Shown here in pieces: positions 36,502 through 45,285 of a stretch of DNA of 64,000 nt. The stretch's first letter is position 1. The number at the start of each line of letters is the position of its first letter. The notes beneath the pieces were generated by a model. It was not told the origin of the DNA. It searched no databases and saw only the letters and a list, made by a program, of their open reading frames with translations. Origin of the DNA: an uncultured Anaerolineaceae bacterium (GTDB taxonomy: Bacteria > Chloroflexota > Anaerolineae > Anaerolineales > Anaerolineaceae); NCBI GenBank assembly GCA_937920255.1, contig CALDSL010000003.1, forward strand, positions 3,875 to 67,874, written 5' to 3'. Position numbers and translations under genes: made by a program.

Positions 36502-38442
36502 ATGATGAAAAGACAAGGTTTGCTTCGTCTGGTTGTTGTCGTTCTGGTACTGGTCCTGGCGCTTTCGGTGGCATCTCCCGGAGCAAGCGCCAGCGACGGC
36601 GGCAAATCGCGGGTGTGGGTGCAGTTTGTGCCGGGCGCTAAAGCGCAGGTGGAGCATGCGCTGGTTGGGGCGAGAGCCGATTTTCATTACGCATTCGATG
36701 AATTGGACGCATTCGTCGTAAGCGTGCCGGAAGCTGCGCTAAAAGGACTGGCAAAAAATCCGAATGTGGTGCTGATCGAAGAAGATGCCGTGCGTTTCCC
36801 GATCAGCATTGAGAAAAGCCAGGCGCCTGCTCCGGCCTCCAGCATCCTTCCCGACCAGGTCATTCCGTACGGCATCGACATGGTACAGGCTCGGGATGTG
36901 TGGGATGCCAACTTTGATGGCGTGGTCGATACCGGAGCGCCTACCGGATCAAACCGCAAGCTGTGCATCATCGACTCAGGTATGTATACCGCACACGAAG
37001 ACCTGCAAGGTCTGAACGTGGCCGGCTACAACGGGAATTTAGCCTGGGACGAGGATGGTTTTGGCCACGGTTCGCATGTGGCTGGGACGATCGCAGCAGT
37101 GAATAACGCGTTTGGCGTGATTGGGGTGACGCCAGGGACGGTGCAGCTCTATATCGTGCGTGTTTTTGGCAATGATGGCGCCTGGACCTACTCCTCCACT
37201 CTGATCGATGCTGCCAACCGCTGTGCCTCAGCAGGCGCAAACATCATTAGTATGAGCCTGGGCGGCGCGCGCTCCAACGCAACCGAAAAGCGCGGTTTTG
37301 ATAGCCTGTATTCCAAGGGCATCCTCTCGATTGCCGCGGCCGGGAATGAAGGCACATCCGCCTATTCTTATCCGGCCTCGTACGCTTCAGTGGTATCGGT
37401 GGCCGCGATTGACTCAGCCAAAAACGTCGCTGATTTCTCTCAGTATAACGATCAGGTCGAACTGGCCGCGCCGGGCGTAGGCGTGTTGAGCACGCTTCCC
37501 TACATCGATACCAGCCTGATTACCGTTGATGACATTTCTTACGCCGGTGGTCATATTGAGTTTTCAGCACGGGGGACTGCCGTGGGAGAACTGGTGGATG
37601 GTGGCTTGTGCGCGACAGCCGGCGCCTGGGCCGGGAAAGTCGTCCTGTGCCAGCGCGGAGAGTATGACTTCTACACCAAGGTAATGAGCGTACAAAATGG
37701 CGGCGGTGTAGCGGCAGTGATCTACAATAACGTTCCCGGTGGTTTTCTGGGTACGCTGGGTGAGGGCTATTCATCCACCATAGTTGCCATCAGTCTGAGC
37801 CAGGAAGATGGGCAGTATTTGGTGGCAAACAAGGTGGGATCGACCGGCACGATCGAAAGCACCATACTCCAACCGGCCAGCGGTTATGAGTACTGGGATG
37901 GCACATCCATGGCCACCCCGCACGTCTCCGCGGTTGCGGCCCTGGTGTGGGGTGCGAAACCAACTGCCTCCAATGGGGACGTCCGCGCTGCGCTGACGGC
38001 CACCGCGCAGGATCTCGGAACAGCCGGCCGGGATATTTACTACGGTTACGGTCTGGTTCAGGCGAAAAGCGCGATCACGTATCTGGCTGGCTCGGGCGGC
38101 ACCACCAAAACAGTCCACATTGCCGACCTGGATGGAACAAGAGCTGTTTCCAAATCGAAATGGACCGCGACAGTGACAGCTAAAGTTGTGGATGAGATAG
38201 GCGGATTGGTCTCCGGTGCGACGGTGACGGGAACCTGGAGCGGCGGATTTACCGGGACGGGTACCTGCACCACGACCACGGCTGGTACTTGTTCAATGAC
38301 GACCGGCAGCATGAAGCTAACCATGGCTTCGGTCACGTTCACGGTAACCAGTATCAGCGGGACTGATCTCACCTACAACGCAACAGCCAACACCGACCCG
38401 GATGGTGACAGCAATGGCACCGTAATTACAATTTTGAAGTAG
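36502..38442 (+). CDS. Secreted subtilase (S8) with PA-type insert and Ig-like C-terminus
   Basis: A 646-residue exported protease. The ATG at 36502 (or 36505) follows ATGGGAGGG and starts a signal peptide (MMKRQGLLRLVVVVLVLVLA). Triad motifs are IIDSGMYTAHED (Asp), GHGSHVAGT (His) and GTSMATPHVSA (Ser). Between His and Ser lies a protease-associated-like insert (VGELVDGGLCATAG, VVLCQRGEYDFYTKV). The last 110 residues (from KTVHIADLDG) form a Thr-rich, Ig-like domain. Unlike the subtilisin at 1774 there is no LPxTG signal, so it is probably released. A strong terminator follows. Confidence 0.88.
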   Translation: MMKRQGLLRLVVVVLVLVLALSVASPGASASDGGKSRVWVQFVPGAKAQVEHALVGARADFHYAFDELDAFVVSVPEAALKGLAKNPNVVLIEEDAVRFPISIEKSQAPAPASSILPDQVIPYGIDMVQARDVWDANFDGVVDTGAPTGSNRKLCIIDSGMYTAHEDLQGLNVAGYNGNLAWDEDGFGHGSHVAGTIAAVNNAFGVIGVTPGTVQLYIVRVFGNDGAWTYSSTLIDAANRCASAGANIISMSLGGARSNATEKRGFDSLYSKGILSIAAAGNEGTSAYSYPASYASVVSVAAIDSAKNVADFSQYNDQVELAAPGVGVLSTLPYIDTSLITVDDISYAGGHIEFSARGTAVGELVDGGLCATAGAWAGKVVLCQRGEYDFYTKVMSVQNGGGVAAVIYNNVPGGFLGTLGEGYSSTIVAISLSQEDGQYLVANKVGSTGTIESTILQPASGYEYWDGTSMATPHVSAVAALVWGAKPTASNGDVRAALTATAQDLGTAGRDIYYGYGLVQAKSAITYLAGSGGTTKTVHIADLDGTRAVSKSKWTATVTAKVVDEIGGLVSGATVTGTWSGGFTGTGTCTTTTAGTCSMTTGSMKLTMASVTFTVTSISGTDLTYNATANTDPDGDSNGTVITILK

Positions 38443-38458
38443 CATTTTCCAACTGTTA

Positions 38459-38498
38459 GAAATCAAAACGGAGCGGGAAACCACTCCGTTTTGATTTC
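38459..38498. terminator. Intrinsic terminator between subtilase and livF
   Basis: GAAATCAAAACGGAG (38459-38473) pairs perfectly with CTCCGTTTTGATTTC (38484-38498) across a 10-base loop. The A-rich and T-rich flanks let it work in both directions between these convergent genes. Confidence 0.85.
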
Positions 38499-38576
38499 TT
38501 CAATCAGGGAAGACGTTATCTGCAAATTAAAATAGAATTAATCTCTGTCCGATCTATGCGCAAAAGCCAGTTGAAA

Positions 38577-39335
38577 TCATGCCGCCGGTTCCGCTCCGCG
38601 CTGTAGCCGGCCGCCGCCCAGGTAGGCGGCTTTGACGTGCTCGTTCTCCTTGAGCGCAGCCGCGGCGTCCTGAACAGCCACCTTGCCAATCTCGAGAATA
38701 TAACCGTAATCGGCCACACCCAACGCCTTGCGCGCGTTCTGCTCCACCAGCAGGATGGTCACCCCCTGCTCCTCGTGGATCTGGCGGATGACGTGGAAGA
38801 TCTCCAACACCAGAACGGGCGCCAGCCCGAGCGAGGGCTCATCCAGCAGCAAAATCTTCGGCTGCGATACCAGCCCTCTCCCCATTGAAAGCATTTGCTG
38901 TTCGCCGCCCGAGAGCGTACCCGCCAATTGCTTGCGGCGTTTCTTCAAAATTGGGAAGAGAGTATAGACCCACTCCATACTCTTCTGAAGCTCGTTCTGG
39001 GGAAGTTTTCCGCGCACGCTCCACGCGCCCAGGTTGAGGTTTTCCTCCACGGAGAGCGTCGCGAATACCCTGCGCCCTTCGGGAACATGCATGATGCCCA
39101 TCTCGGCCAGGCGATAGGCCGGGTATTTGCTCAGGTCTTCGCCTTTCAGCTTGATGGATCCGGATTTGATCGGCACAAGGCCGGAGATGGCTTTGAGCAG
39201 GGTGGTTTTCCCGGCGCCATTGGCGCCTAACACGGCGACGACATCGCCCTCTTGAATCTCAAGTGAGACGCCCTTGAGGGCTTCCACAGCACCGTACGCG
39301 ACGGTGAGATTTTCGACGGAAAGCAGCGTGGCTAT
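38577..39335 (-). CDS. livF: Branched-chain amino acid ABC transporter ATPase LivF
   Basis: A 252-residue ATPase energising the Liv importer. GANGAGKTT (Walker A), LSGGEQQMLSMGRGL (signature) and ILLLDEPSLGLAP (Walker B) are clear. Homology begins at xATLLSVENLTVAYGAVEA. The only codon giving the usual start after the strong GGAAGGAGGAG is ATA at 39335, an extremely rare initiator. Alternatives are TTG at 39353 or ATG at 39410, both inside livG and without a good ribosome-binding site. Either the gene uses ATA or a base is misread. It follows the LivM-LivG gene by one base. Confidence 0.88.
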   Translation of the reverse strand: MATLLSVENLTVAYGAVEALKGVSLEIQEGDVVAVLGANGAGKTTLLKAISGLVPIKSGSIKLKGEDLSKYPAYRLAEMGIMHVPEGRRVFATLSVEENLNLGAWSVRGKLPQNELQKSMEWVYTLFPILKKRRKQLAGTLSGGEQQMLSMGRGLVSQPKILLLDEPSLGLAPVLVLEIFHVIRQIHEEQGVTILLVEQNARKALGVADYGYILEIGKVAVQDAAAALKENEHVKAAYLGGGRLQRGAEPAA

Positions 39336-39336
39336 G

Positions 39337-41244
39337 TCACTCCTCCTTCCCAAGATACGCTTCAATGACCTTGGGGTTGTTGTAAATTTTGTCCGGCAGG
39401 TCTTCCGCAACCTTGGATCCCATTTCCATCACCGTCACCGAATCGGAAATCCCCATCACCACGTTCATATCATGTTCGATCAGCAAGAGCGTGAAACCTT
39501 CGGCCAGCAGCTTGTTCAGCAGGCCCATCAATTCTTCCGTTTCGGCATCGTTCAGGCCTGAGGATGGCTCATCCAGCACCAGCAGCTTTGGTCCGGAAGC
39601 CAGCGCCCGCGCGATTTCCAGCACTTTCTGCTTGCCGTACGGCAGGTTCTTGGCCAGCTCGTTGCGGTATTCCCACAAACCCACCTGGTGCAGCCGGTAT
39701 GACGCCAGGTCCAGGATGCGGCGTTCTTCCCGCTGCTGCCCGGGCGCATGGAATATCGATGGGAATAAACCGCTGTGCGCGTGGCAGTGCGCGCCGGACA
39801 TCACATTCTCGATGCACGTCAGCGAGGGGAACAGACGAATGTTCTGGAACGTGCGGGCGATGCCGCGCGAGATAATCTGGTGAGGTTTGAGGCTGGTGAT
39901 ATCCTCTCCCGCAAATATCACTTTACCCGAGCTGGGATGGTAAATTCCGGTGATCACGTTGAAGAGCGTGGTCTTGCCGGCGCCGTTCGGGCCGATCAGC
40001 GATGTGATCTGTCCTTCGCGTACCTTCAGATCAAACTGGCTGACTGCCATCAGGCCGCCGAACTGCATGTTCACGTGCTGCGTTTCCAGCACGAAACTAC
40101 CATCCGACAGGCGACCACCGCCACGCGCAGTTACAGGGGCTGGAGCCGCCGCCTGCGCTGGCGCGATCGTGGCGGCATTCTCGACCGCGCGCGCCAGCAA
40201 GGCATCCTCATCCTTGGGTATTTTCGAGATCCCCAAACCGTTGAAACCGCCTCTTTCTCTGCGGCGGGGCAGAATGCCCTCCGGCCGGAAGACCATCATG
40301 ATCACCAGCGCGGCGCCAAAGAATAGCAAGCGGTAGCTGGCGAACTGGCGGAAGATTTCCGGGAAGATAACCACAATGGCCGCGCCCAGCAGATTTCCAG
40401 GGATCGAGCCCAGGCCGCCCAGCAGGACGATTACAAACAGGAGGCAGGATTCCATGAAGGTGAAATTGCTGGGTGAAATGATCATGAACTTGGAGCCGTA
40501 GATGTTGCCGGCGATACCCGCCAGCGCAGTGCCAAGCACAAAGGCGATCAGCTTGTAGTGGCGCACGTCGATGCCGTTGGCTTCGGCGGCGATTTCATCT
40601 TCGCGGATGTAATTCCACGCCCTGCCGACTCGCGACTTTTGCAGGTTGATCAGCCCCAGGATCACCAGCGCGACGATGATCCAGATGTAGTAGTAGAACT
40701 GGGTTGGCGTGCGGATGGCAAACAGGCCAAAATTGGGGTTGCCAATGCCGGTGATACCGTTCGCGCCGTTGGTCAGTCCAAACGGGTTGTTCAGCGCCGT
40801 GATGCGCACAATTTCGCCAATGCCGATGGTGACGATACACAGGTAGTCGCCGCGAAGATGGATGATTGGCGAAGCGACCAGATATGCAAACCCGCCGGCC
40901 ACCAGCGCGCTGATCGGCAGCAGCAACAGGATGGGGATATTGAACTGGTTATAGAGAATGGCGGTGGTGTACGCCCCAATCGCGTAAAACGCTGCCTGGC
41001 CCAGGTTGAACAGGCCAACTTCGCCTAGAATGATATTCAAACTGAGGCCTAACAGCGCGTAAATACCAACCAAAAAACCCACATCTACCCAATAGTTGTT
41101 GACAAACGGCAGAAATGGAAATACCAGCATAAACACGACCAGTACGGAGAGGAAAATGCGCAGCCGCCTGGTGTTAGACGCAGTATCTCGCCCGGCTTGC
41201 AGTCTTCCGATACGCTCTAGAATGTTGCGGGTTATATCGCTCAT
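39337..41244 (-). CDS. LivM-LivG fusion (permease plus ATPase)
   Basis: A 635-residue fusion of two importer subunits. Residues 30 to about 350 are the LivM permease (GLSLNIILGEVGLFNLGQAAFYAIGA is the typical helix), then a linker rich in Ala/Pro, then from about 385 a LivG ATPase with GPNGAGKTT, LPYGKQKVLEIARAL and LLVLDEPSSGL. Both halves look intact. The fusion fixes a 1:1 ratio of permease and ATPase. It sits between livH upstream and livF downstream on the minus strand. Confidence 0.92.
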   Translation of the reverse strand: MSDITRNILERIGRLQAGRDTASNTRRLRIFLSVLVVFMLVFPFLPFVNNYWVDVGFLVGIYALLGLSLNIILGEVGLFNLGQAAFYAIGAYTTAILYNQFNIPILLLLPISALVAGGFAYLVASPIIHLRGDYLCIVTIGIGEIVRITALNNPFGLTNGANGITGIGNPNFGLFAIRTPTQFYYYIWIIVALVILGLINLQKSRVGRAWNYIREDEIAAEANGIDVRHYKLIAFVLGTALAGIAGNIYGSKFMIISPSNFTFMESCLLFVIVLLGGLGSIPGNLLGAAIVVIFPEIFRQFASYRLLFFGAALVIMMVFRPEGILPRRRERGGFNGLGISKIPKDEDALLARAVENAATIAPAQAAAPAPVTARGGGRLSDGSFVLETQHVNMQFGGLMAVSQFDLKVREGQITSLIGPNGAGKTTLFNVITGIYHPSSGKVIFAGEDITSLKPHQIISRGIARTFQNIRLFPSLTCIENVMSGAHCHAHSGLFPSIFHAPGQQREERRILDLASYRLHQVGLWEYRNELAKNLPYGKQKVLEIARALASGPKLLVLDEPSSGLNDAETEELMGLLNKLLAEGFTLLLIEHDMNVVMGISDSVTVMEMGSKVAEDLPDKIYNNPKVIEAYLGKEE

Positions 41245-41246
41245 GT

Positions 41247-42161
41247 TTACACTTTCTCTGCGATCTTTTCACCGATGATACCGGTCGGCCGGACGATGAG
41301 GATCACGATCAAAATTACAAACACAAAAACGTTTTTCCACGCGCCGGAAACAAAGCCCTCAAACAGCGCTTCCATCATACCCAGCAGCAAGCCGCCAAGC
41401 ATGGCGCCGGGAATGTTTCCGATGCCACCCAAAATCACGGCGGTGAACGCCTTCAGGCCATACCCCCAACCAAGATTGAAGATAATACGGTTATAGTTCA
41501 ACCCCGCGAAAACGCCGGCCAGCCCGCCCAGCGCCGGCCCGACGAAGAAGACAAACAAAATGATCTTGCGGAAATCGATGCCCATGATGGTGGCGGCCTC
41601 ACGGTCGAGCGCCGAGGCGCGGACCGCGGAACCAAACAGGGTCCTCTCCACCACAAAATAGATGATTGCCATTAAAGCCAGCGAGACCAGAATGGTCACC
41701 AGCTTGAGCGTGGTGATGCGAATATCCCCAAACAGCATGATGCTCCCGGTGGGAATGCTTTCCACGGGGTACGCCTGGAAGCGCGGACCCCAAACAGCCA
41801 TAATGCCGTTCGAGATGAAGATCGAAGCGCCCAGCGCCGAAACTACCAGCGGCAGGCGACCAGCCTTGTAAACCGGGGAGTATGCCACCCGCTCCAGGAG
41901 CAGGCCGGCCGCGCCGGCGCCCAGCATCGCTCCCAAAACGGCCACCACCACCCCACCCCAGACGCCAAATGTGCTCGTGATCCAGCCGGATCCAACGACC
42001 AGAAGCGTATAACCCAGGTAGCTGCCCAAGGTAAACAGATCACCGTGAGCAAAGTTGATCAGTTTCATCACCCCATATACCATGGAGTAACCGATCGCAA
42101 CGAGAGCATAGAAGGAACCGATCGCCAGGCCATTGATCAACTGCTCGAGAAGCATATCCAT
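41247..42161 (-). CDS. livH: Branched-chain amino acid permease LivH
   Basis: A 304-residue membrane permease. LINGLAIGSFYALVAIGYSMVYG at the N-terminus and GLKAFTAVILGGIGNIPGAMLGG near residue 225 are characteristic of LivH. ATG 42161 is chosen because GAAGAGGAAAAG lies just upstream; an in-frame ATG at 42194 adds a hydrophilic extension unlike the family. Its stop is 2 bases before the LivM-LivG start. Confidence 0.9.
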   Translation of the reverse strand: MDMLLEQLINGLAIGSFYALVAIGYSMVYGVMKLINFAHGDLFTLGSYLGYTLLVVGSGWITSTFGVWGGVVVAVLGAMLGAGAAGLLLERVAYSPVYKAGRLPLVVSALGASIFISNGIMAVWGPRFQAYPVESIPTGSIMLFGDIRITTLKLVTILVSLALMAIIYFVVERTLFGSAVRASALDREAATIMGIDFRKIILFVFFVGPALGGLAGVFAGLNYNRIIFNLGWGYGLKAFTAVILGGIGNIPGAMLGGLLLGMMEALFEGFVSGAWKNVFVFVILIVILIVRPTGIIGEKIAEKV

Positions 42162-42257
42162 AAGACTTTTCCTCTTCCATGTCGTTTGAGCCAAAGCCCT
42201 GTTTTGCCATCACACAATCCATGGGATAGGGCTTTATTCTCAATACGCATAGATCTT

Positions 42258-42310
42258 TGGGAGCACCCAAACCAATTACAACGCAAATGGAGAGGGTGCT
42301 CCCATTGGTT
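42258..42310 (-). promoter_or_regulatory. Intercistronic stem-loop between livK and livH
   Basis: TGGGAGCACCC (42258-42268) pairs perfectly with GGGTGCTCCCA (42294-42304). A second pairing, AACCAAT (42270-42276) with ATTGGTT (42304-42310), interlocks with and so competes against it. Such hairpins between a binding-protein gene and its permease often reduce read-through or protect the upstream message; that role is inference. Confidence 0.5.
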
Positions 42311-42339
42311 GAGTTAAGGTTTACGCAACCTCTGACAGC

Positions 42340-43506
42340 CTATTTCGAATAGAGCTCGAGCACGCCCTGATCGTTATAAACATAGGCATAGTAGGGAATG
42401 TCTTTCCGGTCGCCGCGGTCGGTGAACAGCAGCGGTCCGGTGATGCCCTTGGCATCCGTCATGCTGCGCATGGCGCTGGTCACCTGGTCCGGGTCAGTGC
42501 TGCCGGCCTTGGTGATGGCAGCCGCAAGCGCATTCAGAGCATCCGCGGCGTACACAGCCCAGATCGAGCCGGGCAGTTCGTTGTACTTGGCCTTGTAGGC
42601 ATCCAGGAATTCCTTGGATTCAGGATAGGCCAGGAACTGCGGCATGGGCTCATTCAGGTGGATCGAATCCTTGATGGCAGCAACGCCGGCGATCTTCTCA
42701 AACTCGGGTGTCGGAACGGAGTTGTTGCCGACGAAGATGCTGGTCACGCCCGCATCGCGCGCCTGTTTCAGCAGCAGGGCCGCTTCGGAGTAGTAGGCGG
42801 TATAGAACCACACATCCGGGTTCAAGGATTTGATCTGGCTGACAACCGTCGAGTAATCACTCTCGCCGGGGGTAATCGCATCAAAATAGACGATCTCCAC
42901 TTCGCCGGCGTCGATCTTGGGCTGCATGAACTTCATCGCATCATCCGCTACACCCTTGCCGTAGTCCTGGTTGTCGTGCATGATGGCGATGCGCTTGGCG
43001 CCCAGTGTTTCCGTGGCGAACTTGACGAAGAACTCAGACTGGGTATCGTCACGCCCAGCAGTGCGGAAGAAGTACGGGCGCTGCTTGTCCATTGTCAAGC
43101 GCACAGCGGTGCAGCCGTAGCCAACCGAAACGACCTTGTTGGCATCATACAGGTCAGCTGCCGGGGCGGTAACCGAGGAACCGTACGAAGCGATTACCTG
43201 CTGCAGGCCCTGGGCAATCACTTTCTGGGCAGCCAGAGCGCTATCCTTCGGGTTGGAAGCATCATCGACCACGACGATTTCAATCTGCTTCCCGAGCACG
43301 CCTCCCTTTTTGTTAAGGAGTTCGGCGGCCACCTCGACACTCTGCTGCGCCCACTGGCCTTCCGCGGCAAAGTCGCCGGTGAGAGGGGCCTGCAGGCCGA
43401 TCTTGATGGTTTCACTGGTCGAAGCGCCGGGTGCAGCACACCCCGCCAGCACGAGCGACAGCGAAACAAGAATAGAGAAAAACCCGACCAACTTCTTTTT
43501 CATCAT
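42340..43506 (-). CDS. livK: Branched-chain amino acid-type substrate-binding lipoprotein
   Basis: A 388-residue periplasmic-type binding protein. The N-terminus MMKKKLVGFFSILVSLSLVLAGC ends in a lipobox LAGC with Cys23 for lipid attachment. IKIGLQAPLTGDFAAEGQWAQQSVEVA is the standard start of the mature LivJ/LivK fold. AAAGGAGCAG precedes two adjacent ATGs. It heads the livKHMGF operon. The true ligand may be leucine-type amino acids or another small polar compound such as an amide. Confidence 0.88.
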   Translation of the reverse strand: MMKKKLVGFFSILVSLSLVLAGCAAPGASTSETIKIGLQAPLTGDFAAEGQWAQQSVEVAAELLNKKGGVLGKQIEIVVVDDASNPKDSALAAQKVIAQGLQQVIASYGSSVTAPAADLYDANKVVSVGYGCTAVRLTMDKQRPYFFRTAGRDDTQSEFFVKFATETLGAKRIAIMHDNQDYGKGVADDAMKFMQPKIDAGEVEIVYFDAITPGESDYSTVVSQIKSLNPDVWFYTAYYSEAALLLKQARDAGVTSIFVGNNSVPTPEFEKIAGVAAIKDSIHLNEPMPQFLAYPESKEFLDAYKAKYNELPGSIWAVYAADALNALAAAITKAGSTDPDQVTSAMRSMTDAKGITGPLLFTDRGDRKDIPYYAYVYNDQGVLELYSK

Positions 43507-43896
43507 CTGCTCCTTTTCCCTTGTACGAACGTCTTTGAACGGAAATCAGGCGCCGGTAGGCGAAAACCTACCTGAGCGCTCAGGAATAATGGCGAGTCTA
43601 AGGACTTCGTTACCGTCAGTATTACATTACAGAGAAACAGGGGCCTGAGCAAAGAGCATTAGTTGTGCTACGATGTCATGATCAATTGTGTTTATTATAT
43701 ACGGTTTTTCTACTGTGGATAAAGCCAATTCATCTTATCAGTTTTTGCAATTTATCATTTTTTGCAATCAGTAGAAATCGTACGTTACCTGCCCTGCCTA
43801 CCCTTTGCGATTTACATTTTTTTGTTTGATCGTTCGAGTTTTCGTAGGGGGGCGGCTATCGTACTATTCAAATAGTATCATACGCAACCCCCCTCC

Positions 43897-43940
43897 AGCT
43901 TCCCCCCAAATCGCAAAAAACCGCGATTTGGGGGGAAGCT
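43897..43940. repeat. Perfect 18-bp inverted repeat
   Basis: AGCTTCCCCCCAAATCGC and GCGATTTGGGGGGAAGCT flank an 8-base loop. It could be a terminator-like or REP-like element in the livK/phosphatase interval; the A-run in the loop rather than after the stem argues against a normal terminator. Confidence 0.65.
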
Positions 43941-44165
43941 AACCCGCTCCTCGATGAGTGATTGGCTTTATTTAGAGATCTTGAAAATCAGAATTATTGA
44001 TTTTTAAATGACTACACGCAATTGCGATATATATTGATTGGCACAAAACCCTGCCATTTTATCAACCCTTTGTGCATATCTTAGGTTCAACCGTCCATAT
44101 GGGTACAGCCCTGTAGGTCCGCCTGTGCATCGATCTTCCTGGCCAAAACCTGCCCATACGGCCAG

Positions 44166-44195
44166 TTGTATTTCCCCCTCCCCCATCCGTATAAT
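44166..44195 (+). promoter_or_regulatory. Promoter of the SpoIIE-type phosphatase gene
   Basis: TTGTAT (44166-44171), 18 bases, perfect TATAAT (44190-44195). The start would fall near 44202, some 55 bases before the ATG at 44257, whose GGACGGAGG ribosome-binding site lies between. Confidence 0.55.
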
Positions 44196-44256
44196 CACCA
44201 ATGGAAAAGATTTTCGGACATTTTATATCCGATATATAGATGGACGGAGGTGGCGA

Positions 44257-45282
44257 ATGCAAAACCCTATGATGACTCGCGTTCTCTCAGGGCTGCGCGG
44301 TAAGCGCGAAGCCCTGTTGAATTGGGAAAACAAAATTCCGGCTGAGAAGAAAACTGTTCAGTTAGGCCCCACGCCAGAGATATCCGTTGTCACCCATCTG
44401 GAAACTGTTGAAGTTTCGATCGAAGCCGCGCAGGAAGGCACACTGGGTATCTGTGATATTTGCCATGAGCAGGTCGAGCCCCGGCTGCTAGAGGTGGATT
44501 ACACCGCCACGGTGTGTTTGGAGCATCTCTCGCCGCAGCAGGTCTCGCAGTTGGAGAGCGAGCTGGAACTGGCTAAGGCGGTGCAAAAAGCACTTCTGCC
44601 GCAAGAGGTTCCGGCCATCCCAGGTCTGGAAATCGCCGCATATAGCCGGCCGGCCCAATTTGTTGGCGGCGATTATTTCGACTTTGTGCCATTCCGGCCA
44701 GACCTGCCCGGCCTGGTGATCGCTGATATTGCCGGCCACGGCATTTCCGCCAGCCTGCACATGGCCAGTATTCAAACCCTTTCGCGGGCGCTGATCCCAA
44801 CCAGCAGCACCCCCGCCCAGGCCGTCGAGCGCATCCACGCGTTGTTCGTGCACAACATCAACTTCACCACGTTCGTCACGCTCTTTATGGCGGCCTACGA
44901 TCCTTCCAGCCGTACCTTGACCTACGCCAACGGCGGCCATAATCCGCCACTGCTGCTACGAACCTGCACGCCCGAGCCAGAGGCGATCTTCCTGGAACCG
45001 ACCGGTCCGGCCATTGGCTTGATCGAAGACGCCGAGTACGGCCAGGATGAGGTCAGGCTTGAACCAGGTGACCTGTTCCTGATGTACACCGATGGCGTGA
45101 TCGAATCGCGCGCACCAGACGGCAGCATGTACCTGACCGAACGCCTGGTAAAAACGCTGCGCAGGCTGGCCCATCTGCCCGTAAATGAGATTACGCGCGG
45201 AATCCGCGAAAGCCTGGATGAATTTATCCAGGGCATCCCGCTCGACGACGATGTGACCTTCGTGATCGCGCGGGTGGTATAA
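44257..45282 (+). CDS. PP2C/SpoIIE-type serine phosphatase with N-terminal zinc motif
   Basis: A 341-residue RsbU-like phosphatase. From about residue 103 is the SpoIIE domain: LAKAVQKALLPQEVP, FVGGDYFDFV (Asp139), IADIAGHGISASL (Asp157), YANGGHNPPLLL and GDLFLMYTDGVIES, with the metal-binding aspartates. Before it, residues 64-90 read GICDICHE then VCLEH, a Cys66/Cys69/Cys87/His90 set like a DksA zinc finger. The usual GAF, PAS or HAMP sensor is absent, so the zinc module may be the input. Targets are probably anti-sigma antagonists, none of which lie nearby. Confidence 0.87.
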   Translation: MQNPMMTRVLSGLRGKREALLNWENKIPAEKKTVQLGPTPEISVVTHLETVEVSIEAAQEGTLGICDICHEQVEPRLLEVDYTATVCLEHLSPQQVSQLESELELAKAVQKALLPQEVPAIPGLEIAAYSRPAQFVGGDYFDFVPFRPDLPGLVIADIAGHGISASLHMASIQTLSRALIPTSSTPAQAVERIHALFVHNINFTTFVTLFMAAYDPSSRTLTYANGGHNPPLLLRTCTPEPEAIFLEPTGPAIGLIEDAEYGQDEVRLEPGDLFLMYTDGVIESRAPDGSMYLTERLVKTLRRLAHLPVNEITRGIRESLDEFIQGIPLDDDVTFVIARVV

Positions 45283-45285
45283 CCC

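Larger units (their letters stand above)
43507..44256. other. 750-base gene-free, AT-rich divergent control region
   Basis: No credible gene was found between livK and the phosphatase gene. It holds a short palindrome TACTATTCAAATAGTA (43862-43877), a perfect 18-bp inverted repeat (43897-43914 with 43923-43940, loop AAAAAACC), T-rich tracts, and on the minus strand a possible TATAAT (43694-43699) for livK with only a poor -35 box. Confidence 0.6.

Noticed and set aside
42258..42310. H-type pseudoknot in the livK-livH gap
   Set aside because: The order of the arms is that of a pseudoknot, but there is no loop to cross the 10-11-bp stem, so both stems cannot form fully; treated as competing hairpins.
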